Shown: positions 43,158 through 51,769 of the stretch, piece after piece | How the letters are laid out: every line of letters begins with the position of its first letter | Position numbering within the stretch: the stretch's first letter is position 1 | NCBI GenBank assembly: GCA_029906195.1 | Contig: JARWSJ010000002.1 | Span: 372,001 to 436,000 of the forward strand | DNA from: Chitinophagaceae bacterium 26-R-25 | GTDB lineage: Bacteria; Bacteroidota; Bacteroidia; Chitinophagales; Chitinophagaceae | Reading direction: 5' to 3' | Length of the DNA: 64,000 nucleotides | Translations under genes and position numbers: made by a program | The notes under the pieces: model-generated | The model's database searches: none | The model's input: only the letters and a program-made list of their open reading frames with translations | Told to the model about the DNA's origin: nothing

Positions 43158-43730
43158 ATGAAATTATTGAAACTGGCTACGTTCTGCTTACTCTGCGCCT
43201 TTGTGTCAACGGCCCTGCAGGCTCAGGAAGAACCGGCGCCGGAAAAAGGGTTTGACAAGAACAAACTTTTCTTTGGAGGTAACTTCGGATTAAGCTTTGG
43301 AGATTACACGATTGTAAACATCTCTCCGCAACTGGGTTATCGTTTCAATAGATACATTGCCGCAGGTGTGGGTATTAACGGCCAGTATTATTCATACAAT
43401 GATGGTTACGGCAAGAACCAGTACGGCATTGCAGGATTAAATGTTTTTGGAAGAGTTTATCCGATCCCGCAATTGTTTGCGCAACTTCAGCCCGAGGCAA
43501 ACTATACATGGGGAAAGTATATTCCCAATAATGCAGCTGATGGCCCTACGCAAACAAAGGACAGTGAAGTGCGTCCTGCATTGTTGATTGGTGCCGGAGG
43601 CGTTATTCCAATAGGAGCGGGCAGCAGCGGAATTATCTTAATGGTGCAATACGATCTGTTGGGAGAAAGAGATATGCCACCGTATGGGAACAAGCCGTTT
43701 TTTAGTTTCGGTGTAAACTTTGGATTTTAG
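43158..43730 (+). CDS. Small outer-membrane beta-barrel protein
   Basis: A 190-residue exported protein. The signal peptide MKLLKLATFCLLCAFVSTALQAQ is followed by a short charged stretch and then amphipathic strands with alternating aromatic residues (FFGGNFGLSFGDYTI, LGYRFNRYIAAGVGI, PFFSFGVNFGF). This fits an eight-stranded OmpA-N/OmpW-like barrel, ending in Phe as expected for outer-membrane insertion. No enzymatic motif. It lies 53 bp after the GlcD-like gene and probably shares its transcript. A terminator follows. Function is unknown. Confidence 0.8.
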   Translation: MKLLKLATFCLLCAFVSTALQAQEEPAPEKGFDKNKLFFGGNFGLSFGDYTIVNISPQLGYRFNRYIAAGVGINGQYYSYNDGYGKNQYGIAGLNVFGRVYPIPQLFAQLQPEANYTWGKYIPNNAADGPTQTKDSEVRPALLIGAGGVIPIGAGSSGIILMVQYDLLGERDMPPYGNKPFFSFGVNFGF

Positions 43731-43767
43731 GGCAAGTAAAAATTTAAAAGTCAAAAGTAAAAATAGA

Positions 43768-43796
43768 AGCCTGGGCTGCGTGCCTGGGCTTTTTTA
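43768..43796 (+). terminator. Intrinsic terminator after the outer-membrane barrel gene
   Basis: AGCCTGGGC and GCCTGGGCT pair with two G-T wobbles around a TGCGT loop, followed by a T-run. Confidence 0.7.
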
Positions 43797-43810
43797 TGTG
43801 CAGGCTCGAC

Positions 43811-43998
43811 TTTTACCACAGAGTGCACGGAGGTTTTTTCACAGAGAAAAGGAGGGCACCAATGGATAGCAAAAAAATAAAAGGGAAGAAGAGATTTCAC
43901 AAATCTCTTCTTCCCTTTTATTTTCGAAAGTACGATCGTTCACGAAGCAAATCCTCCCTTCCTCTGTGAAAAAACACTCCTTTCCTCTGTGGTTAAAA
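43811..43998. repeat. Foldback repeat, ACCACAGAG/CTCTGTGGT family with nested 20-bp hairpin
   Basis: The left arm (43811-43860) contains ACCACAGAG and TTTTCACAGAG, the right arm (43948-43998) the complements. In the centre, 43878-43897 and 43901-43920 form a perfect 20-bp stem with a CAC loop. A second element with the same outer arms lies at 60638-60822 but lacks the inner hairpin. Single words of the related CTTAGTG series lie to the right up to about 44042. Confidence 0.8.
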
Positions 43999-44056
43999 TA
44001 GAAACCTCTTAGTGTGGCTTAGTGCCCTCAGTGCCTTAGTGGTAATTATTTCACTC

Positions 44057-44596
44057 TTACTCGATCTTATTGAAAATATCCACCGGCGAATCACAAAAAA
44101 TAATGCGTTCATCCACCGGCTCGTAAAGAAAGCCTTCTTTCTCAGCTTGTTTAAGATACAGGATCAGATTATTGTAATAACCATCACTGTTTAATATGTA
44201 GATCTTTTTATCGTGAATTTTTAACTGGTTCCATGTTAGCATTTCGAAAAACTCATCCATCGTGCCGAAGCCGCCCGGCATCACAATTGCCGCGTCGCTC
44301 ATATCGTAAATGGTCTTTTTTCGCGTATGCATATCTGGTACTATAGCCAGCTCAGTAAGTCCATCATGCTGTTGTTCCCATTCAGTAAGAATTTTAGGAA
44401 TAACACCCATCACTTGTCCTTTGTGCTCAAGCACCGAATTGGCAATCGCACCCATAAGGCCTTTTTTTCCACCGCCATAAACCAATTTCAATTTAAGAAT
44501 GGCAATCAATTTACCCAGCTCTGCCGCATGCTGTAAAAAAATGGGGTTCTTCCCACTATTGGAACCACAAAAAACCGCAACCGAAGAAATATTCAT
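44057..44596 (-). CDS. LOG-family protein (TIGR00730-type, nucleoside monophosphate phosphoribohydrolase)
   Basis: A 179-residue Rossmann-fold enzyme. SVAVFCGSNSG opens the protein, LVYGGGKKGLMGAIANS follows (about 38-54), and the family motif PGGFGTMDEFFEMLTW is at about 107-122 (PGGxGTxxE). Members release a nucleobase from nucleoside 5'-monophosphates, for example cytokinin riboside phosphates or purine and pyrimidine nucleotides. In a free-living bacterium the role is probably nucleotide housekeeping. It stands alone on the minus strand. A -7 box lies 48 bp upstream. Confidence 0.88.
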   Translation of the reverse strand: MNISSVAVFCGSNSGKNPIFLQHAAELGKLIAILKLKLVYGGGKKGLMGAIANSVLEHKGQVMGVIPKILTEWEQQHDGLTELAIVPDMHTRKKTIYDMSDAAIVMPGGFGTMDEFFEMLTWNQLKIHDKKIYILNSDGYYNNLILYLKQAEKEGFLYEPVDERIIFCDSPVDIFNKIE

Positions 44597-44643
44597 AGAA
44601 AAATGGGTTTAATTCTAAAGCTTCAACGTCCATTAATACAAAT

Positions 44644-44651
44644 CAAATGTA
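44644..44651 (-). promoter_or_regulatory. Candidate -7 box for the LOG-family gene
   Basis: Read on the minus strand the site is TACATTTG (TAnnTTTG). It lies 48 bp before the start codon. No clear -33 element. Confidence 0.4.
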
Positions 44652-44697
44652 AGCATACTGATTTTTATTGATAAAGATTTTTATATCTTCATTTAAC

Positions 44698-44823
44698 AGG
44701 GAACGCAGATTGTCATGATTTTCATGATTAGGATGATTTAATATTTGAAGCTTATCGCCTGTAATTTCAGATATTAAATAAGTAATCATAACAAATCATG
44801 ACAATCATGAAAATCAGCGTTCC
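44698..44823. repeat. Foldback repeat, AACGCAGATTNTCATGATT family
   Basis: The left arm is at 44698-44740 and the right arm at 44784-44823, ending TGAAAATCAGCGTTCC. Same family as 26894-27060. It lies between two divergent genes, 18 bp before the symporter start. Confidence 0.78.
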
Positions 44824-44841
44824 TCTTCCTCTAAAAGAAAC

Positions 44842-46347
44842 ATGATGTCATCTATTCTACTGTTTGCTGTTGTTATTGCATATTTCTTAATCCTTTTGTC
44901 CGTTGCCTACGTTACCTCACGCAATTCTACCAACGACACTTTTTTCATAGGGAATAAAAGCTCCAACTGGATGCTCGTGGCATTTGGCATGGTGGGTACA
45001 TCGTTGTCTGGTGTAACATTTGTTTCCGTGCCCGGAACAACCGGAGATTTTGCGGGAAATGCATTCAAAGGCTTTGGATATTTCCAGGTTGTTATTGGTT
45101 ACTTCATCGGTTATTTCATTGTCGCTTATGTATTACTGCCTTTGTATTACAAACACAACCTCACTTCGATTTACAACTATCTGCAAAAAAGACTCGGCAT
45201 TTTTTCCTATAAAACAGGCGCACTGTTTTTCATTATATCCAGAACGATTGGCGCAACTGCACGTTTGTATCTGGTGATCAATGTATTACAGATATTCATT
45301 CTGGACGAAATGGGAGTGCCTTTCATCGTTACAGCATTAGTGATCTTGTTAATGATCTTGCTTTATACATTTGAAGGCGGCGTAAAAACAATTGTGTATA
45401 CTGATACTTTGCAAACCACATTCATGCTTCTTGGCCTTATCGTTTGTATTTTTTACATCATGAGCCAGTTGCATTTGGGCGCAGGCTCCACCATGCAAAC
45501 GCTCGCTGCAAAGGGCTACACGAATATTTTCAACTTTGATGTGAAGAGCAAGGGCTTTTTCCTGAAACAAATATTGGGAGGAGCCTTTATCACTATTGCA
45601 ATGACAGGGCTTGACCAGGAGATGATGCAAAAAAACATCAGCGTTGAAAGATTGAAAGACTCTCAAAAAAACATGCTCAGTTTCAGTACGGTGATATTGC
45701 TGGTAAATCTATTGTTCCTTGCGTTGGGAGGATTGCTGTACATTTTCATGATCAATAAAGGAGCTTCTTACGATTTTGCAAAACACACATTAGTGCTTGG
45801 CGATAAGAATATCATTGGCGATGATTTGTTTCCTTACACTGCATTAAAATTACTGCCTCAGTCTGTTGGTTTGATCTTTATCATTGGTTTGATATCTGCA
45901 TTGTTTCCAAGTGCAGACGGCGCACTGACTGCATTGACCTCTTCTTTCTGTATAGACATATTGGGTATTAAAAGGAGAACCGACATCCCGGAAGATAAAA
46001 AGAAGAGAACACGCATGATCGTGCACATTACCTTCACCCTGATTTTCATGTTGTGCATTCTCATATTCAAATGGATCAACAACAAATCCATCATCAACAT
46101 TATACTTGATCTTGCCGGCTACACCTACGGCCCGTTATTGGGATTGTTCTCCTTTGGCATATTGAGTAAGCGCAGATTAAATGATGGCATTTTGGTGACA
46201 ATTATTTGCCTGCTGTCACCTGTTATTTGTTTCTTTTTAAGCAAATACTCTGCAAGTATGTTCGGTGGCTATCAGATAGGCATCGAATTACTTATTATCA
46301 ACGGTTTGTTAACTTATCTCGGTTTGTTAACAATATCTAAAAAATAG
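44842..46347 (+). CDS. Sodium:solute symporter family transporter
   Basis: A 501-residue inner-membrane transporter of the SSS family with about 13 hydrophobic helices. Family signs are the N-terminal NDTFFIGNKSSNWMLVAFGMVGTSLSGVTFVSVPG (about 31-65) and the unwound-helix region with SLSGVTF. Later signs are GLDQEMMQKNISVERLKDSQKN (about 254-275) and the FPSADGALTALTSSF motif (about 354-368). It should import an organic solute together with Na+. The substrate cannot be told from sequence, and no catabolic gene adjoins it. The start is ATG-ATG; either may be used. Confidence 0.88.
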   Translation: MMSSILLFAVVIAYFLILLSVAYVTSRNSTNDTFFIGNKSSNWMLVAFGMVGTSLSGVTFVSVPGTTGDFAGNAFKGFGYFQVVIGYFIGYFIVAYVLLPLYYKHNLTSIYNYLQKRLGIFSYKTGALFFIISRTIGATARLYLVINVLQIFILDEMGVPFIVTALVILLMILLYTFEGGVKTIVYTDTLQTTFMLLGLIVCIFYIMSQLHLGAGSTMQTLAAKGYTNIFNFDVKSKGFFLKQILGGAFITIAMTGLDQEMMQKNISVERLKDSQKNMLSFSTVILLVNLLFLALGGLLYIFMINKGASYDFAKHTLVLGDKNIIGDDLFPYTALKLLPQSVGLIFIIGLISALFPSADGALTALTSSFCIDILGIKRRTDIPEDKKKRTRMIVHITFTLIFMLCILIFKWINNKSIINIILDLAGYTYGPLLGLFSFGILSKRRLNDGILVTIICLLSPVICFFLSKYSASMFGGYQIGIELLIINGLLTYLGLLTISKK

Positions 46348-46432
46348 ACGTTCCGTTTGATATGGCTCAATATTGTAGCTTATTTCAAAGCATTTTAGCC
46401 TGATTTGTATAACTACTCGAATCTGGTTGGAT

Positions 46433-46440
46433 TATATTTG
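46433..46440 (+). promoter_or_regulatory. Candidate -7 box upstream of the O-methyltransferase gene
   Basis: TATATTTG (TAnnTTTG). A TTTG at 46404-46407 is 25 bp away, longer than usual. The foldback repeat at 46454-46562 would then lie in the 5' leader. Confidence 0.4.
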
Positions 46441-46453
46441 CAAAAAAATAAAG

Positions 46454-46562
46454 TTATGAGTTCTGGGTTTTGAGTTGTGAGTTTATGACTCATATTCAAA
46501 CAGAGCATCTGAAACGCTAACAGGTTGATGCTTCTACTCAAAACATATAACTTATAACTCAA
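46454..46562. repeat. Foldback repeat, TTTGAGTTGTGAGTTTATGA family
   Basis: The left arm at 46454-46487 is built of GAGTT words, with matching AACTC words in the right arm at 46536-46562. It ends 9 bp before the next start codon. Confidence 0.65.
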
Positions 46563-46571
46563 TACGTCAAA

Positions 46572-47204
46572 ATGGAATTGATTTCTTCATTAGTAGAAGC
46601 ATATGCCGATAAATTTACCTCGCCGGAAGACGAAGTTTCGCTTGGTATATCTGCAGCTACCCAAATGCACGATCATGCCCATATGCTCAGTGGCCATGTG
46701 CAGGGCAAATTCCTCGAATTGATCAGCCGCCTGGTTGCTCCAAAATACATTCTCGAAATAGGAACATTTACCGGTTATAGTGCAGTTTGCCTTGCAAAAG
46801 GATTACAGCAGGATGGTATTTTGCATACTATAGAATTAAGGGAAGAAGACGCGGCCGCTGCGCAAAAATATTTTACAAAGGCAGGCGCTTCAAACATTCA
46901 ATTGCACATTGGAAATGCAATGGAAATTATTCCAACATTTACCGAAACGTTTGATATTGTATTTATTGACGCTGATAAAACGGGCTACCTCGATTATTAC
47001 AAAATGGTGTTGCCCAAAGTGAGGAAACGCGGATTGATTATTGCAGATAATGTATTGTTTCATGGGCAGGTGTTGGAAGATCCAATAAAAGGAAAAAACG
47101 CAAAAGCCATTCAGGCTTTCAATGAATATGTACAGCAGGATGCATCCGTAGAGCAGGTATTGCTCACGGTAAGAGATGGCCTGTTGTTTATTGTAAAAAA
47201 TTAA
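46572..47204 (+). CDS. Class I SAM-dependent O-methyltransferase
   Basis: A 210-residue methyltransferase of the CCoAOMT-like/YrrM group. SAM-binding motif I is EIGTFTGYSAVCLAKGL (about 57-73) with the acidic ELREE after strand 2. Metal-binding and catalytic residues lie in FIDADKTGYLDYYKMVLPKV (about 135-154) and IIADNVLFHGQV (about 160-171). These enzymes methylate catechol-type or other small hydroxylated substrates, and some modify tRNA (TrmR). The true substrate is unknown. The next gene starts 60 bp downstream on the same strand. Confidence 0.87.
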   Translation: MELISSLVEAYADKFTSPEDEVSLGISAATQMHDHAHMLSGHVQGKFLELISRLVAPKYILEIGTFTGYSAVCLAKGLQQDGILHTIELREEDAAAAQKYFTKAGASNIQLHIGNAMEIIPTFTETFDIVFIDADKTGYLDYYKMVLPKVRKRGLIIADNVLFHGQVLEDPIKGKNAKAIQAFNEYVQQDASVEQVLLTVRDGLLFIVKN

Positions 47205-47217
47205 TATCGGTTTAATC

Positions 47218-47240
47218 GTAGGGGCGAATCGAATTCGCCC
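47218..47240. repeat. Short hairpin, GGGCGAAT/ATTCGCCC family
   Basis: GGGCGAAT-CGA-ATTCGCCC at 47222-47240 preceded by GTAG. Same family at 48506-48530, 57264-57289 and, in three tandem copies, 58840-58916. Confidence 0.78.
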
Positions 47241-47264
47241 TTGAACGAAAAAAAATAATAAAGA

Positions 47265-48500
47265 ATGCAGTTGAAGAGATTAACAGTTTTATTAGCGGCG
47301 CTTTTTTGTATGCATTATGTGCATGCGCAAAAACCCGACGTAATTATCCAATACATTAATGCCTATAAAGACATTGCGATCAGTGAAGAGCAACGCACCG
47401 GAGTGCCTGCTGCTATTAAGCTGGCGCAAGGCATTCATGAAACACAGGCCGGCACAAGTGACCTGGTGATAAAGTCCAACAATCACTTTGGTATTAAATG
47501 CAAGAACACATGGCAGGGTGACAAAGTGTATCACGATGATGATGCAAGAGGCGAATGTTTTAGAAGTTACAGTTCTCCCGCAGATTCATACAAAGATCAT
47601 TCGGACTTTTTGAAGGGCAGTCCGCGCTATGCGTTTTTATTTCAACTTGATCCTACAGATTATAAAGCATGGGCCTACGGATTGAAAAAAGCAGGCTATG
47701 CTACCAACATCCGCTATTCGCAGATATTGATCAATCTTATTGAAACGTACAATCTGGAAGAATATACGTTGATCGCACTAGGCAAAGCAAAACCAACTGA
47801 CGATGCGATCGCTTCCAATACAAATGACAACAAGCCCGCCAATGTGACGACGGTGACAATGGATCAGCCGGTGAACAACGTGCAACCTGTAACTGCAGTG
47901 GCATTGCCGGCTCCGAATTATCCCGATGGAGAGTTTGAGATAAACAAGACGCGGGCTACTTATGTTAAACAAGGAACCTCTTTGCTGGCGCTTGCGGAAT
48001 ATTATCATTTATCGTTGAGCCGTTTGCTGGATTTTAATGATATGGAGCAAGGTGAAGGTGATATACTATCTGAGGACCAACTCATTTTTCTGCAACGCAA
48101 AAGAAAAGTAAGCAACAACGAATTTCACGTAGTGCAAATGGGCGAAGACTTATATGACATTGCGCAGAAAGAAGGTGTTCGCTATGAAAGCTTGTTGGAA
48201 CTGAACTTAATGAAAGAAGACATGGACCCTGCTGTTGGCGAAAAGATCAGTTTGCAAAAGAGACTAAGTACACGCCCTGCACTGATAACAGAAAAGTCCA
48301 GTGTTGTTATAAATGCTGCGAGTAATAATGCATCTTTGCAGCAGCCACAATCTACAACTAAGCACATTGTTCAGACGAAGGAAACATTGTACAGTATTTC
48401 AAAAAAGTACGGTGTCGATGTAGAGCAGATCAAAAACTGGAACAATTTGCAGGACATGAGTTTGAAGGTGGGGCAGGAGTTGATTATTTATAAGAATTGA
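47265..48500 (+). CDS. Secreted N-acetylglucosaminidase (GH73-type) with three LysM domains
   Basis: A 411-residue exported peptidoglycan hydrolase. The signal peptide MQLKRLTVLLAALFCMHYVHAQ leads into a glucosaminidase domain (about 25-165). The catalytic Glu lies in LAQGIHETQAGTSDLVIKSN (about 52-71), followed by HFGIKCKNTWQG and YSSPADSYKDHSDFL. A Pro/Asn/Thr-rich linker (about 180-220) leads to three LysM domains at about 228-278, 284-331 and 364-411, which bind glycan chains. It should cut cell-wall glycan in the periplasm during growth or separation. The same-strand genes on both sides are separated from it by GGGCGAAT hairpins, so its transcription unit is unclear. Confidence 0.88.
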   Translation: MQLKRLTVLLAALFCMHYVHAQKPDVIIQYINAYKDIAISEEQRTGVPAAIKLAQGIHETQAGTSDLVIKSNNHFGIKCKNTWQGDKVYHDDDARGECFRSYSSPADSYKDHSDFLKGSPRYAFLFQLDPTDYKAWAYGLKKAGYATNIRYSQILINLIETYNLEEYTLIALGKAKPTDDAIASNTNDNKPANVTTVTMDQPVNNVQPVTAVALPAPNYPDGEFEINKTRATYVKQGTSLLALAEYYHLSLSRLLDFNDMEQGEGDILSEDQLIFLQRKRKVSNNEFHVVQMGEDLYDIAQKEGVRYESLLELNLMKEDMDPAVGEKISLQKRLSTRPALITEKSSVVINAASNNASLQQPQSTTKHIVQTKETLYSISKKYGVDVEQIKNWNNLQDMSLKVGQELIIYKN

Positions 48501-48505
48501 GAATT

Positions 48506-48530
48506 GTAGGGGCGAATTGCATTCGCCTAC
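48506..48530. repeat. Short hairpin, GTAGGGGCGAAT/ATTCGCCTAC
   Basis: Nearly perfect stem just after the glucosaminidase stop. Two CATTCACGATT-like words follow (48529-48555). Confidence 0.78.
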
Positions 48531-48566
48531 ATTCACGATTTACCATTCACGATTAACATAAAACAC

Positions 48567-49109
48567 ATGGCTAACACGAACGTAAACGGTAAGTTTTTCA
48601 AACCTTATTTGTCGGACGGAGACATTCAAAGCGCAATTGCAAGAATTGCAGATGAAATTAAAGCAGAGTATAAGGGTAAACGTCCTTTGTTTATCGCTAT
48701 TTTGAATGGCTCGTTCATGTTTGCTTCTGATCTTTTTAAAAAGCTGGAAATAGACGCTGAAATTTGTTTTATTAAACTCGCTTCATATAAAGGCACCAAA
48801 TCAACAGGCCATGTAATTACCGCTATTGGTTTGGACATGGACCTTTATGATCGCCATGTGGTGATCGTCGAAGACATCGTTGACACCGGTAAAACCTTGA
48901 ATGAATTTTTACCGCAATTGACTCACCAGCAGCCTGCTTCCCTTAAAATTGCTGCGTTGCTTCACAAACCAGAGGCCACTCTATTTCCCATTCCGATAGA
49001 CTACCTGGGCTTCTCCATTCCCAATAAATTTGTTGTGGGCTACGGCCTTGATTATGATGGACTTGGAAGAAATCTGCCTGAAATTTTGCAACTAGCAGAC
49101 GGAGACTAG
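48567..49109 (+). CDS. hpt: Hypoxanthine phosphoribosyltransferase
   Basis: A 180-residue purine-salvage enzyme that converts hypoxanthine (and often guanine) with PRPP into IMP (GMP). The PRPP-binding motif is VVIVEDIVDTGKTLNEFL (about 92-109). The flexible-loop region contains LASYKGTKSTG (about 71-81), and the base-binding end has VGYGLDYDGLGRNLPEI (about 153-169), all typical of the family. Length is normal. It is cytoplasmic and constitutively needed. The downstream stop touches a foldback repeat. Confidence 0.93.
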   Translation: MANTNVNGKFFKPYLSDGDIQSAIARIADEIKAEYKGKRPLFIAILNGSFMFASDLFKKLEIDAEICFIKLASYKGTKSTGHVITAIGLDMDLYDRHVVIVEDIVDTGKTLNEFLPQLTHQQPASLKIAALLHKPEATLFPIPIDYLGFSIPNKFVVGYGLDYDGLGRNLPEILQLADGD

Positions 49110-49198
49110 TTGAAAATTGAAAGTTGAAAATTGAAAATGGGTGAACGTGAAATCGTTTTTTCCTCTCTTTTTCAATTTTCAACTTTGAATTTTCAATT
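49109..49198. repeat. Foldback repeat, TTGAAAATTGAAAGTTGAAA family
   Basis: The left arm (49109-49138) begins in the hpt stop codon. The right arm is at 49170-49198. Same family as 33174-33379. Confidence 0.78.
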
Positions 49199-49302
49199 AC
49201 CTCAATATATTTTCCAATTTTTCGTTAAATCAGTTGTTTATGGCAAGAACCTGAGTAAATTGCAAAGAAAGCTAACTGTTGACGTTCCGGTTATTGCGAG
49301 GA

Positions 49303-51105
49303 ATGAGAATTCAAACAAATCAATTGAACCCGTTGAAATCAACTGCTTGCATATTATTATTGCTGATCAGTTTTCACACTAAACTTTTCTCTCAATATTA
49401 TTTACGAGGGGAAGTAATAGATGAGTCGGGGAAACCTCTTTCCAATGTAAAAATGTTGTTGCAATCGACCGGGTATGTTTATTACTCCGGTAGTTCCGGC
49501 TCGTTTGGCATCATGTCAAATGTTGCCAATGATTCCATTACACTTTCGCTTGACGGCTTTCGCGGGACCGGGGCAAGACTCGATGCCAAAAAATATCTTT
49601 CCATTACGATGAAAATGTTGCGGGCAGTGGGAAATACTGCGAAGCCCCGACTGGCATCTGTAACGAAAGATCTGAAAATGGATGAAAAGCTTCGCTGGAC
49701 GTTTGCCGGCGAAACCTACAGCACACTTCTCGAAAATGACTTCATTCCGGCTTCCCGTTTTCCTGAAACCGGGTTTGCCATGAATATTGATAAAGCAGCC
49801 TACAGCAATGTGCGTCGTTTCCTCAACATGCAAAGTACTGTGCCACCCGATGCCGTACGCATGGAGGAAATGCTCAACTACTTCAACTTTAGCTACAGGG
49901 AACCGGGCAAGGGGAAAGATTTTGATTTCGAATCACGGCTCAGCAGCTGCCCGTGGAACAAGGAAAACGAGTTGCTGTTTTTAAAAGTGTGTGCCCGTAA
50001 AACAGATCCCGATAAAGTGCCTCCAAGTAATCTTGTTTTTCTTATTGATGTTTCCGGTTCTATGGACATGCCTAACCGATTGCCTTTACTGCAATCGGCA
50101 TTTAAGTTAATGGTAGATAACCTGCGTGAAAAAGATACCATTTCCATCGTTGTGTATGGTGGAACAACGGGCATCTGGCTTCCTCCAACATCAGGCGCGG
50201 AGAAAGCCAAAATACGGCAATCGATCGAAGAGCTGACTGCAGGTGGTGAAACACCGGGGGAGTCGGGTATACAGCAAGCATATAAGGTAGCTCAAAACAA
50301 ATTCATAAAAAACGGTAACAACCGCGTTATACTTGCTACTGACGGCGACTTCAACGTAGGACAAAAGAACGATGAGGAGTTGGAAAAAATGATCTCGAAT
50401 TACCGCAATTCCGGCATTTATCTGACTTGTTTGGGAGTGGGAATGGGAAACTATAAAGATTCCAAACTGGAAATATTATCGAAAAAAGGGAATGGCAATT
50501 TCGCTTATCTCGACAATGAGCGCGAAGCGGAAAAAGTGTTGGTAAAGGAGCTGATGCAGACATTGTATGTCATAGCTGATGATGCCAATCTGAAAATTGT
50601 TTTCAATCCTGAAATGGTAAGCGAATACCGGTTGATCGGATTTGACAATAAAATAAATGCTGTTATTGACTCCAGCAGCGAATTGGAAGGCGGTGAAGTA
50701 GGCAGCGGTCACACGTTGATGGCCATGTTTGAAATAAAGCCAACCGTCATCAACAAAAGCCACACGAGTGACTCAATTGCTTCAGAACGATTGTCGACAG
50801 TTATTCTTGATTATAAAAAGCCTCGCGACAGTACTCAATTAAAGCTGTCTTACGAATGCCCATTATTGTACACAAAGTTTGATCAGCTGGATTCCTGCTA
50901 TCGCTTTGCTTCTGCCGTTGTGATGTTTGGCTCTATATTGCGCGAATCGAGATTTGTAAAGGCAGTTGGCTGGAATGATATAAGCATGCTGGCTGCTTCA
51001 TCGTACGATTCAAAAGATGTGGTACAGAGAGAATTTCTTACGCTGATTGATAAAGCCAAAAAGATCTACGGCAAAAGGAAAAAGGACAGGCAAAACCAGG
51101 ACTGA
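49303..51105 (+). CDS. VWA-domain protein, YfbK-like, with carboxypeptidase-regulatory-like domain
   Basis: A 600-residue exported protein. The ATG at 49303 is used; the longer frame starts with TTG. The N-terminus has a hydrophobic segment (about 15-30) ending LFSQ. A carboxypeptidase-regulatory-like beta-sandwich follows (YYLRGEVIDESGKPLSNVKM). The segment FAMNIDKAAYSNVRRFLNMQ (about 159-178) with MEEMLNYFNFSY matches the region that precedes the VWA domain in YfbK-type proteins. The VWA domain (about 245-420) has the MIDAS motif FLIDVSGSMD, and the C-terminal part corresponds to the DUF3520-like region. Such proteins probably bind ligands through a metal ion at the cell envelope. The CarboxypepD-like addition is a Bacteroidota feature. 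Precise function is unknown. Confidence 0.82.
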   Translation: MRIQTNQLNPLKSTACILLLLISFHTKLFSQYYLRGEVIDESGKPLSNVKMLLQSTGYVYYSGSSGSFGIMSNVANDSITLSLDGFRGTGARLDAKKYLSITMKMLRAVGNTAKPRLASVTKDLKMDEKLRWTFAGETYSTLLENDFIPASRFPETGFAMNIDKAAYSNVRRFLNMQSTVPPDAVRMEEMLNYFNFSYREPGKGKDFDFESRLSSCPWNKENELLFLKVCARKTDPDKVPPSNLVFLIDVSGSMDMPNRLPLLQSAFKLMVDNLREKDTISIVVYGGTTGIWLPPTSGAEKAKIRQSIEELTAGGETPGESGIQQAYKVAQNKFIKNGNNRVILATDGDFNVGQKNDEELEKMISNYRNSGIYLTCLGVGMGNYKDSKLEILSKKGNGNFAYLDNEREAEKVLVKELMQTLYVIADDANLKIVFNPEMVSEYRLIGFDNKINAVIDSSSELEGGEVGSGHTLMAMFEIKPTVINKSHTSDSIASERLSTVILDYKKPRDSTQLKLSYECPLLYTKFDQLDSCYRFASAVVMFGSILRESRFVKAVGWNDISMLAASSYDSKDVVQREFLTLIDKAKKIYGKRKKDRQNQD

Positions 51106-51106
51106 G

Positions 51107-51214
51107 AAAAGTCAAAATTTAAAAGTAAAAAGTAAAAAATTGATGCCGCCGTAGGTTCGTGTAGGTTGGTCGCACCTAAACGTTTTTTTACTTTTGATTT
51201 TTTACTTTTGACTT
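51107..51214. repeat. Foldback repeat, AAAAGTAAAAAGTAAAAAA family
   Basis: The left arm is at 51107-51140 and the right arm at 51183-51214. Same word family as 27823-27900. Confidence 0.75.
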
Positions 51215-51228
51215 ATTAAACCATTTCA

Positions 51229-51624
51229 ATGAATCCTCCTCCCGACACAAAACTCATTCACGGAGAAATTGCAGATTACTATTTGGACAATGATGGCATA
51301 CTGTATTCGTATTCAAAAAGCATTTTAAGAACAGTTGATAACATCGCTGCAAATGTTGCGCTGGTAAAGCAAATAACAGGGAATAGGAAAGTACCGTTAT
51401 TGATCTATTTGAAAAATTCACCAGTTCCTGATAAGGCCACAAGGAAATTTTCAACGGAACAACTGCCCAATATTTATAGCGCCATGGCAATGGTTTCAAA
51501 ACCCGGGCTGGCGCAGTTTATCATGAAGATATTATTCAAATTGAAGCCTCCACCCATTCCCATGAAATCATTTGCTGATGATAAAGAAGCACGGGATTGG
51601 TTGTTACAATTTGTAACGCCGTAG
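51229..51624 (+). CDS. Conserved small protein, SpoIIAA/STAS-like fold candidate
   Basis: A 131-residue soluble protein without signal peptide. It starts with a beta-rich segment (LIHGEIADYYLDNDGILYSYSK), followed by a helix (TVDNIAANVALVKQITG), a strand (KVPLLIYLK) and a C-terminal helical part with PMKSFADDKEARDWLLQF. This alternation and the last segment recall SpoIIAA-like/DUF7793 proteins, common in Bacteroidota and of unknown role. No catalytic residues are evident. It lies convergent to dnaJ, separated by hairpins. Confidence 0.65.
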   Translation: MNPPPDTKLIHGEIADYYLDNDGILYSYSKSILRTVDNIAANVALVKQITGNRKVPLLIYLKNSPVPDKATRKFSTEQLPNIYSAMAMVSKPGLAQFIMKILFKLKPPPIPMKSFADDKEARDWLLQFVTP

Positions 51625-51646
51625 AGACGCATGATAATGCGTCTCT
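51623..51646. repeat. Short hairpin, AGAGACGCAT/ATGCGTCTCT
   Basis: Perfect 10-bp arms starting 1 bp upstream of the stop-codon end of the SpoIIAA-like gene. Same family as 51748-51769 and 56434-56460. Confidence 0.75.
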
Positions 51647-51700
51647 GAAACCGCACGCATGATATGCGGGCATAACCTGCAACGCATTACACACCACAAC

Positions 51701-51740
51701 GCAAAGACCCCGATTGTCTAGTGATAATCGGGGTCTTTGC
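51701..51740. terminator. Bidirectional terminator between convergent genes
   Basis: A perfect 15-bp stem GCAAAGACCCCGATT/AATCGGGGTCTTTGC with a 10-nt loop. The short A- and T-tracts at its base could act on both strands. Confidence 0.65.
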
Positions 51741-51747
51741 ATTACGG

Positions 51748-51769
51748 GAGACGGATTTTCATCCGTCTC
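51748..51769. repeat. Short hairpin overlapping the dnaJ stop codon
   Basis: GAGACGGAT-TTTC-ATCCGTCTC. The last base lies in the dnaJ stop codon (51769-51771). Confidence 0.7.

Noticed and set aside
51701-51740. tRNA-like or attachment-site hairpin after dnaJ
   Set aside because: No cloverleaf or anticodon arm; a simple 15-bp stem between convergent genes is better read as a bidirectional terminator.
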